From positions 1 through 64,000 of the forward strand of contig NZ_JAASRW010000007.1 in the NCBI RefSeq assembly GCF_011761355.1: 64,000 nucleotides of DNA. Reading direction: 5' to 3'. This stretch comes from Paenibacillus lupini (lineage in GTDB: Bacteria; Bacillota; Bacilli; Paenibacillales; Paenibacillaceae). The notes beneath the pieces are model-generated. The model was not told where the DNA came from. It did not search any database and saw only the letters and a list, made by a program, of their open reading frames with translations. Position numbers and translations under genes: made by a program. Shown here piece after piece: positions 31,314 to 40,138 of this stretch (position 1 is the stretch's first letter; every line of letters begins with the position of its first letter).

Positions 31314-31985
31314 TTATGCCCGTGCGCACCAGCGTACACAAGCTTCAAGCAATTGTTTCATCTCCGGTAAGATCAGCGTATGAAGATTATGGGCCGGTGT
31401 CAGGCAGCACACTCTTCCTTTCCCATAGGGATGAGACCATCCGCCAATCGATTCGCCATCTTCCGAGGAGGTGCGCATGAATACATTTGTACTTGCTTCT
31501 TCACAGTGGACGAAATAATGCTCTTCCTTCGACTCGAAGCTAATCGCTGGATCGATGGCGAAATGCTCAGAACCGTCTGCTGTTGCGCTTGGTGCGGCTG
31601 TGAACCGTACAAGCTTTTGATCGGGATGGTATTTGAAATAGCCCCTGGTCATTGATATGTAAGCGCCGTCCTCCGGATAGGATGCAAGGCCGGAATGCCA
31701 GGATAACCAGCCTCCTCCTTCATACACATATTGAAGCATTGCCTGTTCTGTATCTGCATCAAGCCAGTGAATAGGACGCTCATCAGCCGGATTGATTTTA
31801 TCGTCTTTGAAGAGGATGACCGCATCAGGCTTATCTTGAAGGGCTTTGGCAAGCCGATCTACCGTTGTATAGGTCAGGCTTACCTTACCACTATTCAGCC
31901 ATGAAGCTAGACTTTGCTCGAGCCCGTCTGCTATATCCGTCTCCGGATGATAGTAGTCTCCGATAACCGCCAATAGTTTGTGCAT
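31314..31985 (-). CDS. ThuA-domain protein
   Basis: 223-aa class I glutamine-amidotransferase-like fold of the ThuA family (trehalose utilisation). GGGWLSWHSGLASYP and RGYFKYHPDQ are the typical core, with GRVCCLTPAHNLHTL near the C-terminus. ThuA proteins take part in sugar oxidation or isomerisation; the role here is unknown. It follows the VOC gene on the same strand by 24 bp. Confidence 0.82.
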   Translation of the reverse strand: MHKLLAVIGDYYHPETDIADGLEQSLASWLNSGKVSLTYTTVDRLAKALQDKPDAVILFKDDKINPADERPIHWLDADTEQAMLQYVYEGGGWLSWHSGLASYPEDGAYISMTRGYFKYHPDQKLVRFTAAPSATADGSEHFAIDPAISFESKEEHYFVHCEEASTNVFMRTSSEDGESIGGWSHPYGKGRVCCLTPAHNLHTLILPEMKQLLEACVRWCARA

Positions 31986-32009
31986 AAGCTGTTTAGCTCC
32001 TTCCTGTTG

Positions 32010-32465
32010 TTATCTATCGTTTTCTAGCAGCTCCACCAATATCTTAAGCTGAGGAACGGAATCCAAATAAGCATAACGCCCGCCTGTGTATTCGCCCTTC
32101 TGCTGCAGCTTCATTCCTTTCCCTTCCATGATTGCGATCTTCTCTTTCATGCCTTCTATAACAAACGCGATATGATGAGGACCTTCGCCATGCTCATTCA
32201 GATGATTGCGCCAAGTGCTCGGATGGGAATCAGGCTCAATAAGCTCCAATTGAACGGAATCCATATTGAAAAAAGCCAGCTTCGCACGTGCCTGCGATGG
32301 CTCGCCGAGGTACTCAGTCTGCGCCTTATCCGGTGTATCCGTCCAGAACCATTCTGGGGTGTCTACGCCAAAGAAATCGGCATAGGCTTTGCTTACGGCT
32401 TCGATATCATGCACAAGAATTCCGATTTGGGTAATCATTTTGTTTCCAATTGCTGATTGGCTCAT
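32010..32465 (-). CDS. VOC-family protein (glyoxalase / epimerase-like)
   Basis: 151-aa protein with two beta-alpha-beta-beta-beta units: QIGILVHDIEAVSKAYADFF in the first, GEGPHHIAFVI and KILVELLEND in the second, with the metal ligands His and Glu in expected places. It resembles methylmalonyl-CoA epimerase and lactoylglutathione-lyase-like proteins; substrate uncertain. ATG 32465 follows AAAGGGTG. Possibly co-transcribed with ThuA. Confidence 0.85.
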   Translation of the reverse strand: MSQSAIGNKMITQIGILVHDIEAVSKAYADFFGVDTPEWFWTDTPDKAQTEYLGEPSQARAKLAFFNMDSVQLELIEPDSHPSTWRNHLNEHGEGPHHIAFVIEGMKEKIAIMEGKGMKLQQKGEYTGGRYAYLDSVPQLKILVELLENDR

Positions 32466-32590
32466 CGTTAGAACACCCTTTCTTTTCTTCACGCTGAAGG
32501 TTGGCAGGTAACCTATGATAACGTTCCCACACTACTCGGATAGGTTCGCCATCCATTCCGATATCCCTGCCTTCCCGCGCAAAAATAAGA

Positions 32591-33634
32591 CTAGAGTGAT
32601 AGATCAAGTTGGTTCAGGGCACTCTGTACAGCCTCTTTCAGCTCTTCCTTTTCCTCGCCTAACAGAAAGGCTGCTTCCGCACTGTTCATAGCGAGCTGTG
32701 CAAGCTCCTTCAGCGTAAAGCCGCAATGCTCTGCCAGCATTTCATATTCAAGGTTCATCGTAGTGCCTGATACGGTCATGTTGTCCGTATTTACCGTAAC
32801 GATAACGCCTTGCTCCATGAAGGAGCGGATCGGGTAAGTATCCCAGCCGGATACGGCCTTCGTCTGAATATTGCTTACAGGACACATCTCCAGCGGCGTT
32901 CTAGTTGCCTTTACTAATTCTATGACCGTGGGATCTTCCGTAATACGAACACCATGACCAATTCGCCGCGCACCAAGTCTAGTGATCGATTCACGTACAT
33001 TATCCGAACCGCCGGCTTCCCCTGCGTGAATGGTAATTGGCAGCTCGTAAGAGCTTGCAAGCCCGAATACTGAACGATGAATCTGCGGCGGGAATCCCGC
33101 TTCGTCACCTGCCAGATCAACGGCCACTACTCCTTGATCGTAATACTCTTTTGCAGCCTCGATTACCTCAAGATTCTTCTCGACGGAATCATGCCGCATG
33201 CAGATTACAATGACCCTTGCTTTGATACCGAACAAATGTTCTCCAGCCCGTAATCCGGCAATCGTATGACGTATGGCGTCACTTGCAGTCAGTCCTTCGA
33301 GCGTATGAAGCATCGGGGCAAAACGTACTTCTACATATAAACAGTGTGCTTCTGCCGCTTGTTGAACGACCTCTTGCGCAATACGCTCAAGGGCTTCAGC
33401 CGTCTGCATAAATGGCAGCACAAAATCAAACTTACTCAAATATTCCACCAGACTAGTACAGTTCTCATCTATTTGCATCCAAGGTGTTAAATCACCTTCT
33501 GCTCCTACAGGCAGTGCTTTCCCTTGTGCCTCAGCAAGCTCACGAATCGTATCCGGCTTCACACTGCCGTCCAAATGCACATGCAGATCGATCTTGGGCA
33601 GTCGTTTAATTTGTTCCAGCAAAGCTTGATTCAT
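32591..33634 (-). CDS. add: Adenosine deaminase
   Basis: 347-aa zinc enzyme converting adenosine to inosine. Motifs in order: KIDLHVHLDGSV (HxH), TIHAGEAGG (His and catalytic Glu), RIGHGVRI (catalytic His), CPVSNIQT and VNTDNMTVSG (Asp ligand and substrate site). Full length. It sits immediately downstream of the purine catabolic operon on the same strand, separated by 217 bp with a weak hairpin (33802-33825), and supplies inosine to the pathway. AGGAAGGTG precedes the ATG. Confidence 0.93.
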   Translation of the reverse strand: MNQALLEQIKRLPKIDLHVHLDGSVKPDTIRELAEAQGKALPVGAEGDLTPWMQIDENCTSLVEYLSKFDFVLPFMQTAEALERIAQEVVQQAAEAHCLYVEVRFAPMLHTLEGLTASDAIRHTIAGLRAGEHLFGIKARVIVICMRHDSVEKNLEVIEAAKEYYDQGVVAVDLAGDEAGFPPQIHRSVFGLASSYELPITIHAGEAGGSDNVRESITRLGARRIGHGVRITEDPTVIELVKATRTPLEMCPVSNIQTKAVSGWDTYPIRSFMEQGVIVTVNTDNMTVSGTTMNLEYEMLAEHCGFTLKELAQLAMNSAEAAFLLGEEKEELKEAVQSALNQLDLSL

Positions 33635-33851
33635 GATGTAACACCTTCCTTCCAGGTCGATTATTCAATAGGTCGATAGCAGAAACGGCATCTCCCTTCT
33701 AAGCGTTAGCCGAAGGTGGATACCGTTTCAAACCGTTTCAAATATAAGAAAGTATATGTTTTGCTCAATACAGGGCTTATATTTCACACGCGAAACGTAT
33801 GCTGCTCCTTCTTAGAAGGGAGCAGCCGTTTACGCTCGTCTCGTCATTTTA

Positions 33852-35093
33852 CTATTTTTGCTCATAAACATCCAGTGCAGCCTGTAATCCCGTTCCGGTA
33901 TGGATCGAAGCACCGTGACGGATCAGCACCGCTTCCAGTGCGCCAAGCAATTGGAGGACGTTCGTCTGGCGGCAGCTGTAGCCCATCGTGCCGATCCGCC
34001 ATATTTTTCCTTTCAAGCTGCCGAAGGAGCTGGCGATCTCAATACCAAAGCTGTTAAGCAGCATATTGCGGACCGATTCGCCGTCAATGCCATCTGGGAT
34101 GTTGATACACGTAACTACAGGAAGCTTGCAGCTTGGATCACCATATAAGGTAAGCCCCATCGCTTCGAGGCCAGCGACCAAAGCCGATTCATGAAGACGA
34201 TGACGCGTAAACCGTTCATCCAATCCTTCATCGAGCACGAGGCGAAGTCCTTCACGCAGGGCATACAGCATAGAGGTCATTTCGGTATGGTGATTTAGCC
34301 TAGCCGAGCTCCAGTAATCCTGCAGCTGGCTGAGATCAAAGTAGTTGCTTCTAATAACCGGTGGGCGGTTAATTATATCGTCCGTATTTGAATCTAGTAA
34401 TGTACGCAATCCTCGTTCGATTGTTTTACGGGCATTGATTTTTTTCGCTGCGATATCGTTATACGTGATTGGGGCCATACCGGATGGCACGGACAAACAT
34501 TTTTGTGTACCGCCGATAACCGCATCGATACACCATTCATCCGTTCGTACAGGAACGCCGCCAATCGTGGCCACTGCATCTACGACAAAGAGAATACCCA
34601 ATTCACGGCATGCTTTGCCGATCTCTGCGAGCGGCTGTATACGACCTGTCGACGTCTCACCGTGTACCATCAGCACCAGTGCCGGCTTCTCACGATGAAT
34701 AGCGCTGATCACTTCTTCTGGCGTGAAGACGGTACCCCATTCCTTCTCTATGGAAGTAACCTCTGCGCCGCAGCGTTCCGCGATCTCATAGAGCAGATTG
34801 CCGAAACGGCCATAGATCGGAATGAGCACTTTATCCCCTGGTTCAATCAAGCTCGTCAGAACAGCTTCGATTCCGGAGCGTGAAGTCCCATCAATCGGGA
34901 ATGCCCATTGGTTGCTCGTCTGGAAAAGAGCACGCAGCATCTCCATCGTATCGTTCATATAGGAGGTGAACTCCGGATCGAATTGGCCGAGTATCGGATA
35001 AGAAAGGGCACGAAGGACTCTTGGGTCCACTTCAACAGGGCCAGGAGTCATAATCGTTCTTTGGGATGGCGCTAGTTCGGCATATCGTTTCAT
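33852..35093 (-). CDS. pucG: (S)-ureidoglycine-glyoxylate aminotransferase
   Basis: 413-aa PLP class V aminotransferase. It transfers the amino group of ureidoglycine (or another donor) to glyoxylate, giving oxalurate and glycine, the end of allantoin breakdown. TPGPVEVDP at the N-terminus, FPIDGTSRSG, FVVDAVATIGG and the Schiff-base lysine in GGTQKCLSVPSG match PucG/AGT-like enzymes. It is the last gene of the purine operon, overlapping the amidohydrolase stop by four bases, with GAGGGG before the ATG. Confidence 0.9.
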   Translation of the reverse strand: MKRYAELAPSQRTIMTPGPVEVDPRVLRALSYPILGQFDPEFTSYMNDTMEMLRALFQTSNQWAFPIDGTSRSGIEAVLTSLIEPGDKVLIPIYGRFGNLLYEIAERCGAEVTSIEKEWGTVFTPEEVISAIHREKPALVLMVHGETSTGRIQPLAEIGKACRELGILFVVDAVATIGGVPVRTDEWCIDAVIGGTQKCLSVPSGMAPITYNDIAAKKINARKTIERGLRTLLDSNTDDIINRPPVIRSNYFDLSQLQDYWSSARLNHHTEMTSMLYALREGLRLVLDEGLDERFTRHRLHESALVAGLEAMGLTLYGDPSCKLPVVTCINIPDGIDGESVRNMLLNSFGIEIASSFGSLKGKIWRIGTMGYSCRQTNVLQLLGALEAVLIRHGASIHTGTGLQAALDVYEQK

Positions 35094-36346
35094 GGTAATT
35101 TCCCCTCGTAGGCTAACTCGTATAGTAATGCGGCTAGTACGGAGACTCCCTCAGCCAGCTCTTCAGGTGATGTATATTCCTGCGGCGAATGGCTGATACC
35201 TGACTTGCTTGGCACGAACAGCATTGCCGTTGGACAAAGACCGGTAAACATTTGAGCATCATGTCCCGCTCCACTAACCATTCTGCGGTATGGCAGAGAC
35301 AAATCATTCGAGATACGCTCCAGCTTATCGCTTAGCTCACGGTTCATTGGTGCAGGCTTTGCTTCGAGCCAAGGAACAATTGTTAGCTCCAGTCCCCGCC
35401 ACTTGGCTACTTCATTAAACTTTGCAATTACATTATCGCAAAATTTTGCAATTACCGCTTCATCAATATGACGGATATCTACGGTAAAGCTTACGGATCC
35501 CGGTACAACGTTTGGCGTATTTGGCACGCATTCGATTCGGCCAACTGTAGCGACTAGCTGCTCACCACTAAGGAGCGCATCCGCTTCAAGCTGCAGGATC
35601 ATCTCCGCGGCACCAACCAAGGCATCATGGCGCATGGACATCGGTGTTGTTCCTGCATGATTCGTCTCTCCGCGAACGGTTACCACATATCGCCGCTGAC
35701 CAACAATCGCTTCAACGATACCGATCCGTTTACGCTGACGCTCTAGGACTGGGCCTTGCTCAATATGAAGCTCAACGAATGCGCCGATATCCCGCCTTAT
35801 GCTTGCTTCTTGCTCCGGCTTGCCAAAGCCCGCTGACTCCATTGCTTCTTGCAGGCTTATGCCATCGGAATCAAACACAATGCCGCCGCTTTGCCAGTCG
35901 TATAATCCCGTCATATTGCCTGATCCCCAGTAAGTGAGTGGAAAGCGGCTGCCTTCTTCCTCACAGAAGGAGACAATCTCAAGTGTATTTATCGGCTGTC
36001 CATACGTATCTTTCAAGTAAGTAACAGCTGCGATAGCTGCGGCGATGCCATAGGCACCGTCGTATTGACCTCCCGAGCGTACCGTATCAATATGGGAGCC
36101 AGTCAGAATAACAGGAGCTCCTAAGGTGCTTCCTTCCAGACGACCGAATAGATTACCCACACGGTCAAACCGGACGTCCATGCCAAGAGTCTTCATCTGC
36201 TCAGCCAGGTAGATTTGCGCTTGCAGCCATTCAGGAGAGTATAAAAGCCTCGTCACTCCTCCTTGTTCATCTGCGCCAAACGAGGCCAGTTCATCAAGAA
36301 GGCGGGAAACAAAGGAGGCGGCTTCTTGTTCCATCGGTATCCTCAT
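35090..36346 (-). CDS. pucF: Allantoate amidohydrolase
   Basis: 418-aa M20-type binuclear metal enzyme that hydrolyses allantoate to ureidoglycine, ammonia and CO2. Metal ligands are seen in LTGSHIDTV, QYDGAYG, CEEEGSRF, VELHIEQGP and GISHSPQEY. It belongs to the AllC/PucF group, which also includes N-carbamoyl-amino-acid hydrolases; the neighbours make allantoate the likely substrate. GGAGG precedes the ATG; 15 bp after allantoinase. Confidence 0.92.
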   Translation of the reverse strand: MRIPMEQEAASFVSRLLDELASFGADEQGGVTRLLYSPEWLQAQIYLAEQMKTLGMDVRFDRVGNLFGRLEGSTLGAPVILTGSHIDTVRSGGQYDGAYGIAAAIAAVTYLKDTYGQPINTLEIVSFCEEEGSRFPLTYWGSGNMTGLYDWQSGGIVFDSDGISLQEAMESAGFGKPEQEASIRRDIGAFVELHIEQGPVLERQRKRIGIVEAIVGQRRYVVTVRGETNHAGTTPMSMRHDALVGAAEMILQLEADALLSGEQLVATVGRIECVPNTPNVVPGSVSFTVDIRHIDEAVIAKFCDNVIAKFNEVAKWRGLELTIVPWLEAKPAPMNRELSDKLERISNDLSLPYRRMVSGAGHDAQMFTGLCPTAMLFVPSKSGISHSPQEYTSPEELAEGVSVLAALLYELAYEGKLP

Positions 36347-36361
36347 CGTAACAGCCTCCTC

Positions 36362-37768
36362 TTATGGGGTTTGTTGGGGTGTATGAATAGGCTTCAGCAG
36401 AAGTTGTCCTTGCTTCGCCACTTGTACGCCGTGTTCTTCTGTATAGACCGTTATGCCTCTGACCAAAGTTGTTGTCACTTTACAGGTGAATTCCCGGCCG
36501 ATATAAGGGCTGACTTGATGTCTTTGCCATAATTGCTCGCTTGTCAGGGTATATGAACGATTCGGATCCACAAGCACCAGATCCGCATCTGCCCCTTCGG
36601 CGATAAGACCCTTCTGCGGGTATAGTCCAAACCGTTTTGCAGGTCCTGCCGACAGCAGTTCCGATAACTCATGCAGCGGAATTTGACGTTTCACCCAGCC
36701 TTCGTCCAGCATAAGCTCCAGACTGCTTTGCGCGCCTGCAATGCCGCCCCATGCTTCAAAGAAGGTAAGTGACTCATCAAGCTTGAGATCCGGCGGACAA
36801 GGCGAATGATCGGAGGCAATAACATCTAGCTTCCCTTCCTTAATCATGCGCCAGAGTCCTTCCTTCTGGTCAACACACCGAAGGGGAGGCGCACATTTGG
36901 CGGCGGGGCCAATCGTAACCATATCCTCCTCGGTCAGCACCAAGTAATGGGGACAAGTCTCGACTGTTACTGCGACACCACGCTTCTTCGCGCGGTCGAT
37001 CAGTTCGACTGCTTCTACACTGCTGATATGGACAAAATGAACCTCACAGCCTGTTTGCTCTGAGAACAGGATTGCTTTGTTAACCGCTTCGAGCTCCGCA
37101 ATGACTGGGCGGGATTGGACGAAGGCGCGCGCATCGGTACGACCCTCACGAATGGCTTGTTCTGCCAAATGGGATGTTATAGCATCACTCTCCGCATGGA
37201 GGGCGACAAAGCCGCCTTCGCCTAATGCGGCAATTCGCTTCATCCCTTCGTATAACGTCCAGTCATCCACCTCACGAAACCGGCCTTCTCCTTCACCGCC
37301 AGGATTGGACATAAAGGCTTTAAATCCTCGTACCCCGTTGGCATACATGGCTTCCAGCTGATCTAACTTACCCGGAACCAAACCGCCCCAGAACGTATAA
37401 TCAACAACTGAGCTCCCCACAGCCAGCTTGCCTTTTAGCTCCAGCGCTTCAGGAGTAACTGTAGGCGGATTACCGTTAAGCGGCATATCCGCATATGCTG
37501 TACATCCACCGGCAGCTAGTGCTGATGATCCAGTGGCGAAGCCTTCCCAATGGCCGAAATTGGGTTCATTAAAGTGAACATGGATATCGATCATACCCGG
37601 CAGGACATATTGACCTTCTGCATCAAGCACATGATCAGCAGCAGAATCAGCGAGTGAGTCTGAGATCGCTGCGATTTGACCATTAAGAATACCAATATCG
37701 AGTTTATAAGTTCCATCAGGAAGCACGACCATCCCGTTACGAATAATGCGATCAAAACTTTGGTTCAT
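36362..37768 (-). CDS. pucH: Allantoinase
   Basis: 468-aa cyclic amidohydrolase opening (S)-allantoin to allantoate. DIHVHFNEPNFGHWEGF (HxH), the carboxylated lysine in GVRGFKAFM, HAESD, HISS and ASDHSPCP (Asp ligand) are intact; the length is typical of AllB/PucH. Followed by pucF after 15 bp. TAGGAGGG before the ATG. Confidence 0.94.
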   Translation of the reverse strand: MNQSFDRIIRNGMVVLPDGTYKLDIGILNGQIAAISDSLADSAADHVLDAEGQYVLPGMIDIHVHFNEPNFGHWEGFATGSSALAAGGCTAYADMPLNGNPPTVTPEALELKGKLAVGSSVVDYTFWGGLVPGKLDQLEAMYANGVRGFKAFMSNPGGEGEGRFREVDDWTLYEGMKRIAALGEGGFVALHAESDAITSHLAEQAIREGRTDARAFVQSRPVIAELEAVNKAILFSEQTGCEVHFVHISSVEAVELIDRAKKRGVAVTVETCPHYLVLTEEDMVTIGPAAKCAPPLRCVDQKEGLWRMIKEGKLDVIASDHSPCPPDLKLDESLTFFEAWGGIAGAQSSLELMLDEGWVKRQIPLHELSELLSAGPAKRFGLYPQKGLIAEGADADLVLVDPNRSYTLTSEQLWQRHQVSPYIGREFTCKVTTTLVRGITVYTEEHGVQVAKQGQLLLKPIHTPQQTP

Positions 37769-37780
37769 CCTGCTTCCCTC

Positions 37781-38161
37781 CTAGCTTCCTCGATAGGTGC
37801 TGTAGCCGCCTGGAGCGACCAGCAGCGGAATATGATAATGAGCATTTGCATCTGAGGCATAGAATCGAATGGGGATACGGTCGAAGACTGGTTCGGCTTC
37901 GAGAATATGTCTTCTTCGCTCATCTCGGAAGTAGTCTCCCGCGCAGAACACTATCTCGTAAACAGCGGCAAGCATTTCATCACTATCAAGAAGAGGGTCG
38001 TTAAGTCGCCCGTCCTCATTGGTTGCTGCTGTTCGTAATAACGTACGGCCTTCCGCGGAGCCTTCTGTATGCTCGATCAACCACAGTTCAACCTGCAAAT
38101 CTGCAGCAGGCTTGCCTCTTGACGTATCCAGCACATGAGTCGTAATTCGTCCGCCGCTCAT
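37781..38161 (-). CDS. pucM: 5-Hydroxyisourate hydrolase
   Basis: 126-aa transthyretin-like enzyme hydrolysing 5-hydroxyisourate to OHCU. ITTHVLDTSRGKPAADL at the N-terminus, FDRIPIRFYA and the diagnostic C-terminal YRGS are present, with His and Arg residues of the active site. ATG 38161 follows GGGGAG by eight bases; the GTG at 38170 abuts the same site and overlaps the uricase stop. Confidence 0.94.
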   Translation of the reverse strand: MSGGRITTHVLDTSRGKPAADLQVELWLIEHTEGSAEGRTLLRTAATNEDGRLNDPLLDSDEMLAAVYEIVFCAGDYFRDERRRHILEAEPVFDRIPIRFYASDANAHYHIPLLVAPGGYSTYRGS

Positions 38162-38166
38162 CCAGC

Positions 38167-39126
38167 TCACTCCCCGCCTTGAATCAAGTCTTCTTGCGTC
38201 ATCGTAAAGCCTTGGAAGCCAAATGGCGGACGTGGTTCTGTATAGACACCAGCTGGATCAGCTTCAGTATTGTCAACGATCGTCTCCCAAGTCCGGTTAT
38301 TGGATTCGAAACGAACCTCGGACAATTGCGGGAAGCGGGTTAATATACGAAGACCTACTTGGTAGATTAAGAACTGGATGGATGGCGATTTCATTTCATG
38401 GAACAGGTTGTGCGTAATATCGCGAATTTGTTCTGCCGGAACATAGCTGCCAAGCTTGGCATCAAGCGCATGCTCGGACTCCGCATACTTCCAGAATACA
38501 TCAAGGAAGATAAACAAAGGCCGATCATAGCTTTCTGGTAAAGTTGTATATTCGTCGCGAACAAATCCATAGAAGGAACTGCCGCTTACTTTAATTAATT
38601 GCAGATCCGTAATCGCACATTCATGTGATTCGATCACTGGCGCACCGTCTTTGCGGACAAGCTTCATCGAGGCGCTGGTATGATCATTATGCGAACGGCG
38701 GTAGACGAGTGGGCTTGGCTCTAGTCCTTCGCCAGAAGGAGAAGCTACTTCCAGGGTTTGGAACGGAATACGATCGGCACTCAGCTCCACCGCGTCAATA
38801 TGCGAGTAACGATCCATAAATTTCGAGCTGATAAAGGCAAGCAGTCCTTCTGTGGTGCTGCCTTCATAAGCAGCTGTATTGCGCAGGATAAAGTTTTTCA
38901 TCGAATCTGTCGCAACTACGAGGGAATTATCTCCTTCAATAAACGAGGTGAGAAGCTGTTCGCCGCTTACGGCAAACGTTATATTATGGGCAAAGATGAC
39001 ATTACTGTCACCGGTATAGGCGGATTCAGGAACTGCTTTTACAGATAATGGGTTAGCATAAGTGCGATAAGAGAGTACATCACCTTTACCATAATAAAGA
39101 GTACGACCGCTGCGAAGTTTAAGCAT
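38167..39126 (-). CDS. pucL: Urate oxidase (stand-alone)
   Basis: 319-aa cofactor-free uricase that oxidises urate to 5-hydroxyisourate. Landmarks: GKGDVLSYRTY near the N-terminus, VVATDSMKN (catalytic Thr/Lys region), FEEGDNSL-like FIEGDNSLV, FVRDEYTTLPE and the C-terminal SNNRTWETIV. In B. subtilis PucL this domain is fused behind OHCU decarboxylase; here the two are separate adjacent genes. ATG 39126 follows AAGGGA by nine bases; the ATG at 39135 is too close. Confidence 0.94.
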   Translation of the reverse strand: MLKLRSGRTLYYGKGDVLSYRTYANPLSVKAVPESAYTGDSNVIFAHNITFAVSGEQLLTSFIEGDNSLVVATDSMKNFILRNTAAYEGSTTEGLLAFISSKFMDRYSHIDAVELSADRIPFQTLEVASPSGEGLEPSPLVYRRSHNDHTSASMKLVRKDGAPVIESHECAITDLQLIKVSGSSFYGFVRDEYTTLPESYDRPLFIFLDVFWKYAESEHALDAKLGSYVPAEQIRDITHNLFHEMKSPSIQFLIYQVGLRILTRFPQLSEVRFESNNRTWETIVDNTEADPAGVYTEPRPPFGFQGFTMTQEDLIQGGE

Positions 39127-39141
39127 GAATACCATTCCCTT

Positions 39142-39636
39142 CTATTCTGTAATGAGATCGTGTAACCGAAATTTCGTAATTCGAGCGATTTGCCATAATG
39201 CTTCGTCTGCTTCTTCCTTCAGACTGTTATCGATTCTAGTTTCCATGGCGGCTAAAATATCCGATTTGTTCTTTCCTCGAACAGCCAGGATGAACGGGAA
39301 TCCAAATTTATCTGTATACCGCTGATTGGAAGCCGAGAATATATCGAACTCTTCCGGTGTCAGTCGGTCAAGTCCGGCTCCTTGCTGCTCCTTGGTCGAG
39401 TAATCGCCGATTTTGATTCTTGTGGCTAGATCAGGATGCGCTCGGAATAAGGCAATCTTCGACTCTTCTGGTGAATCGACAACAACCTTGACCATTACAT
39501 CATGCAGTTCATCTACGGTATTAAAAGGACGAGCCTCGTAGGCTTGCTCGGCAACCCAAGGGGAATGCTCGAAGACAGCTCCCAGCGTCTCGGTAAACTG
39601 CTCCTTCGTCAAATCATTAATCAGTGATAGATTCAT
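39142..39636 (-). CDS. OHCU decarboxylase
   Basis: 164-aa helical enzyme converting 2-oxo-4-hydroxy-4-carboxy-5-ureidoimidazoline to (S)-allantoin. The catalytic His of FRAHPDLA and the KFGFPFILAVRGK signature are clear. It corresponds to the N-terminal half of B. subtilis PucL. The start (GGAGGAAGG upstream) overlaps the xanthine dehydrogenase iron-sulfur subunit gene by 20 bp. Confidence 0.93.
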   Translation of the reverse strand: MNLSLINDLTKEQFTETLGAVFEHSPWVAEQAYEARPFNTVDELHDVMVKVVVDSPEESKIALFRAHPDLATRIKIGDYSTKEQQGAGLDRLTPEEFDIFSASNQRYTDKFGFPFILAVRGKNKSDILAAMETRIDNSLKEEADEALWQIARITKFRLHDLITE

Positions 39637-40138
39637 AAGCTTCCTTCCTCCACTCTATCGCTTTCTGTACCGCTCTCTTAATTCCGCCATAGCCGGTGCA
39701 GCGGCATATATTGCCGGATAACGCTTCTTCGATTTCGAGTGCACTAGGATCTGGATTATGGTCAAGCAGTGCTTTTACGGAAATAATCATGCCTGGCGTA
39801 CAGTAACCGCATTGGAAGCCGCCTTCCTGGAGAAAGGCACGCTGGATCGGGTCCATACCGCTAGCCGAAATACCTTCTATTGTGGTGATTGACTTGCCTG
39901 TACATTGATAAGCCATCGTGAGACAGGAATTGACGGGCACACCGTCCACCATAACCATACAAGCACCACATCTGCCGATATCACAGGAACGCTTCGTGCC
40001 TGTCATTGCCAGATCGTCCCGCAGGACAGACAGGAGTCGTTTGGCTGGAGGGACATTCAAGTTAATCTCACTACCATTGATGGTGCAGGGAATTGAACTC
40101 GTGTCTAGTGGAGATACCGGCTTCATCGAATCTTTCAT
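39617..40138 (-). CDS. pucE: Xanthine dehydrogenase, 2Fe-2S subunit
   Basis: 173-aa electron-transfer subunit with two [2Fe-2S] clusters: CDIGRCGACMVMVDG with a following NSCLTM for the ferredoxin-like cluster, and GYCTPGMI with GNICRCTGYGGI for the second. It passes electrons from the molybdenum site to FAD. Overlaps its neighbours at both ends, as expected of one operon. Confidence 0.95.
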   Translation of the reverse strand: MKDSMKPVSPLDTSSIPCTINGSEINLNVPPAKRLLSVLRDDLAMTGTKRSCDIGRCGACMVMVDGVPVNSCLTMAYQCTGKSITTIEGISASGMDPIQRAFLQEGGFQCGYCTPGMIISVKALLDHNPDPSALEIEEALSGNICRCTGYGGIKRAVQKAIEWRKEAYESITD

